Assembly (NCBI GenBank): GCA_009782655.1
Contig: WRIQ01000051.1
Location: 1 to 7,255, forward strand
Direction of reading: 5' to 3'
DNA length: 7,255 nt
From: Prolixibacteraceae bacterium
GTDB lineage: Bacteria; Bacteroidota; Bacteroidia; Bacteroidales; Prolixibacteraceae
In this document: positions 6,545-7,255 of the stretch, one piece after another
Numbering within the stretch: position 1 is the stretch's first letter
Layout of the letters: each line of letters begins with the position of its first letter
Notes under the pieces: generated by a model
The model's input: the letters and a program-made list of their open reading frames with translations, nothing else
Databases searched by the model: none
Told to the model about the DNA's origin: nothing
Position numbers and translations under genes: made by a program

Positions 6545-6581
6545 ATGGGGTACTTGCTAAGGAAAATTAGCCATACTTTTA
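6545..6581 (+). promoter_or_regulatory. Candidate regulated promoter: second ATGGGGTA box plus -7-like element
   Basis: ATGGGGTA (6545-6552) is followed after exactly 21 nt by TACTTTTA (6574-6581), matching 7 of 8 positions of TAnnTTTG. This has the same layout as 4682-4718. The six bases before each box are also similar, giving 11 of 14 identical positions (4676-4689 against 6539-6552). The leader to the FHA ATG would be about 170 nt. Confidence 0.4.
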
Positions 6582-6670
6582 CAACGTAAGAAAGTCGGGA
6601 GAAACTATTTTACAAAAACAGGATGGAAAAATTTCAAGGGATTTATTTCTCTACAGACCTTTACCAAGTA

Positions 6671-6701
6671 TTTGATTTGCATATATATACACCTATACCT
6701 G
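6671..6701 (+). promoter_or_regulatory. Candidate standard Bacteroidota promoter for the FHA gene
   Basis: TTTG (6671-6674) lies 19 nt before TATACCTG (6694-6701), which fits the phylum's -33 TTTG / -7 TAnnTTTG pattern with a correct spacer and 6 of 8 matches at -7. It would give a leader of about 50-55 nt before the ATG at 6761. Confidence 0.4.
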
Positions 6702-6760
6702 TAAACATAAAAAATACGTTCAAACATTGACATTAATCAACTTGAAAAAAATTAGTAGAA

Positions 6761-7255
6761 ATGGCGGCAAAAATCATTTTGAAAATCAGCAAGGGAAGCC
6801 TGTCGGGCAAAGAATTTAGCTACAGCCAAAAAGAGTCCATTATTCTGGGGCGAAACAAAGATTGCCATGTTGAATTCCCTGAGCTCACCGTTTCGCGATA
6901 TCATTGTCTTTTGGACATTGTACCTCCGGCGGTGATGGTTCGCGATTTTGGAAGCAAGAACGGCACTTTCCTCAACGGCGAAAAAATTGGCGAACGAGCG
7001 AAACATCTGTCGGCCGAAGACGGGAGGGAGCAGAAATACAACGAATTCCCCATGAAATCGGGCGACAGACTGGGATTGGGACACGATTGCGAAATCATTC
7101 TCTACATCGTTCTACCGCAATATTGCTCCGAATGTTTCGACGAGTTGGAAGAGTTCGAACATCATGCCGTTGACGGGACGCCTGTTTGCGACGTTTGCCA
7201 TGCAAAAGGCGTTGAGCGCAGAAAGAGAGAAGAAGCCGAAAAGATGGCCGCGCAA
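6761..7255 (+). CDS. FHA domain plus zinc-ribbon protein, cut by the window end (possible Ser/Thr kinase N-terminus)
   Basis: The frame is open for 165 codons from ATG 6761 to the window end, with no stop. Residues about 4-118 are a forkhead-associated domain, which binds phosphothreonine peptides. All its signature residues are present: Gly30-Arg31, Ser45 and His48 in SRYH, and Asn67 and Asn72 in NGTFLNG (67-73). The loop between NG and the final GDRLGLG (101-107) is about 15 residues longer than in short FHA domains. Cys122/Cys125 (CSEC) and Cys143/Cys146 (CDVC) form a likely zinc ribbon. A charged Lys/Arg/Glu-rich segment (149-165) follows. In several bacterial phyla this FHA-ribbon arrangement precedes a Ser/Thr protein kinase, so a kinase may follow outside the window; that is inference. 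No membrane segment is seen. The start lies after an A-rich leader without a Shine-Dalgarno sequence. Confidence 0.88.
   Translation, partial: MAAKIILKISKGSLSGKEFSYSQKESIILGRNKDCHVEFPELTVSRYHCLLDIVPPAVMVRDFGSKNGTFLNGEKIGERAKHLSAEDGREQKYNEFPMKSGDRLGLGHDCEIILYIVLPQYCSECFDELEEFEHHAVDGTPVCDVCHAKGVERRKREEAEKMAAQ

Larger units (their letters stand above)
6434..6760. other. Intergenic region between the regulator and the FHA gene
   Basis: I see no gene in these 327 bp. They hold a weak terminator-like hairpin soon after the regulator, a promoter-like unit matching the one before the kinase-like gene (6545-6581), and a second candidate promoter nearer the FHA gene (6671-6701). The rest is A/T-rich without clear structure. 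Confidence 0.6.

Noticed and set aside
4654..6602. TCTCCCGAC (4654-4662) and its reverse complement GTCGGGAGA (6594-6602) in the two intergenic regions
   Set aside because: One shared 9-mer between two regions of this size is about what chance gives, and its position relative to the promoter boxes differs between the two.
6752..7173. Open frames overlapping the FHA gene (minus 6752-7084, plus 6904-7173)
   Set aside because: The FHA reading frame carries every signature residue of its family; the others have no recognisable features and are shadows.

Overview
The window looks like chromosomal DNA from a member of the Bacteroidota. The evidence is the tgt-lptG gene pair, a carboxyltransferase followed by a small biotin carrier, starts without Shine-Dalgarno sequences in A/T-rich leaders, and several matches to the phylum's -7 promoter element TAnnTTTG. 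No tRNA, rRNA, CRISPR array, insertion sequence or phage gene is visible.

Left part (1-4550). The last 20 codons of a + strand gene end at 63. A + strand terminator and a strong opposing hairpin separate it from four minus-strand genes. In transcription order these are tgt (tRNA-guanine transglycosylase, queuosine pathway), an LptF/LptG-family permease (LPS export), a biotin-dependent acyl-CoA carboxyltransferase and its biotin carrier. tgt and the permease are 26 bp apart and probably co-transcribed. The carboxyltransferase has its own candidate promoter and is followed 32 bp later by the carrier. These are housekeeping genes, but this Tgt lacks all three cysteine ligands of the usual zinc site.

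Middle (4551-6760). A 474-bp divergent intergenic region leads to two + strand genes overlapping by ATGA. The first encodes a small soluble protein that is the ATPase half of a NarX/DesK-type histidine kinase, with no phosphoacceptor His domain and with degenerate N, G1 and G2 boxes. The second encodes a NarL/LuxR-type response regulator with Glu in place of the phosphoacceptor Asp and a 43-residue insertion directly after that site. Together they look like a two-component pair that has lost phosphorelay, and they are the best candidate here for an undescribed system.

Right part (6434-7255). A 327-bp intergenic region leads to a + strand gene cut by the window end. It encodes an FHA (phosphothreonine-binding) domain followed by a CxxC...CxxC zinc ribbon, an arrangement that often precedes a Ser/Thr kinase domain. 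The intergenic regions before the kinase-like gene and before the FHA gene both carry ATGGGGTA exactly 21 nt upstream of a -7-like element. This suggests shared control, possibly by the regulator encoded between them. That link is inference.
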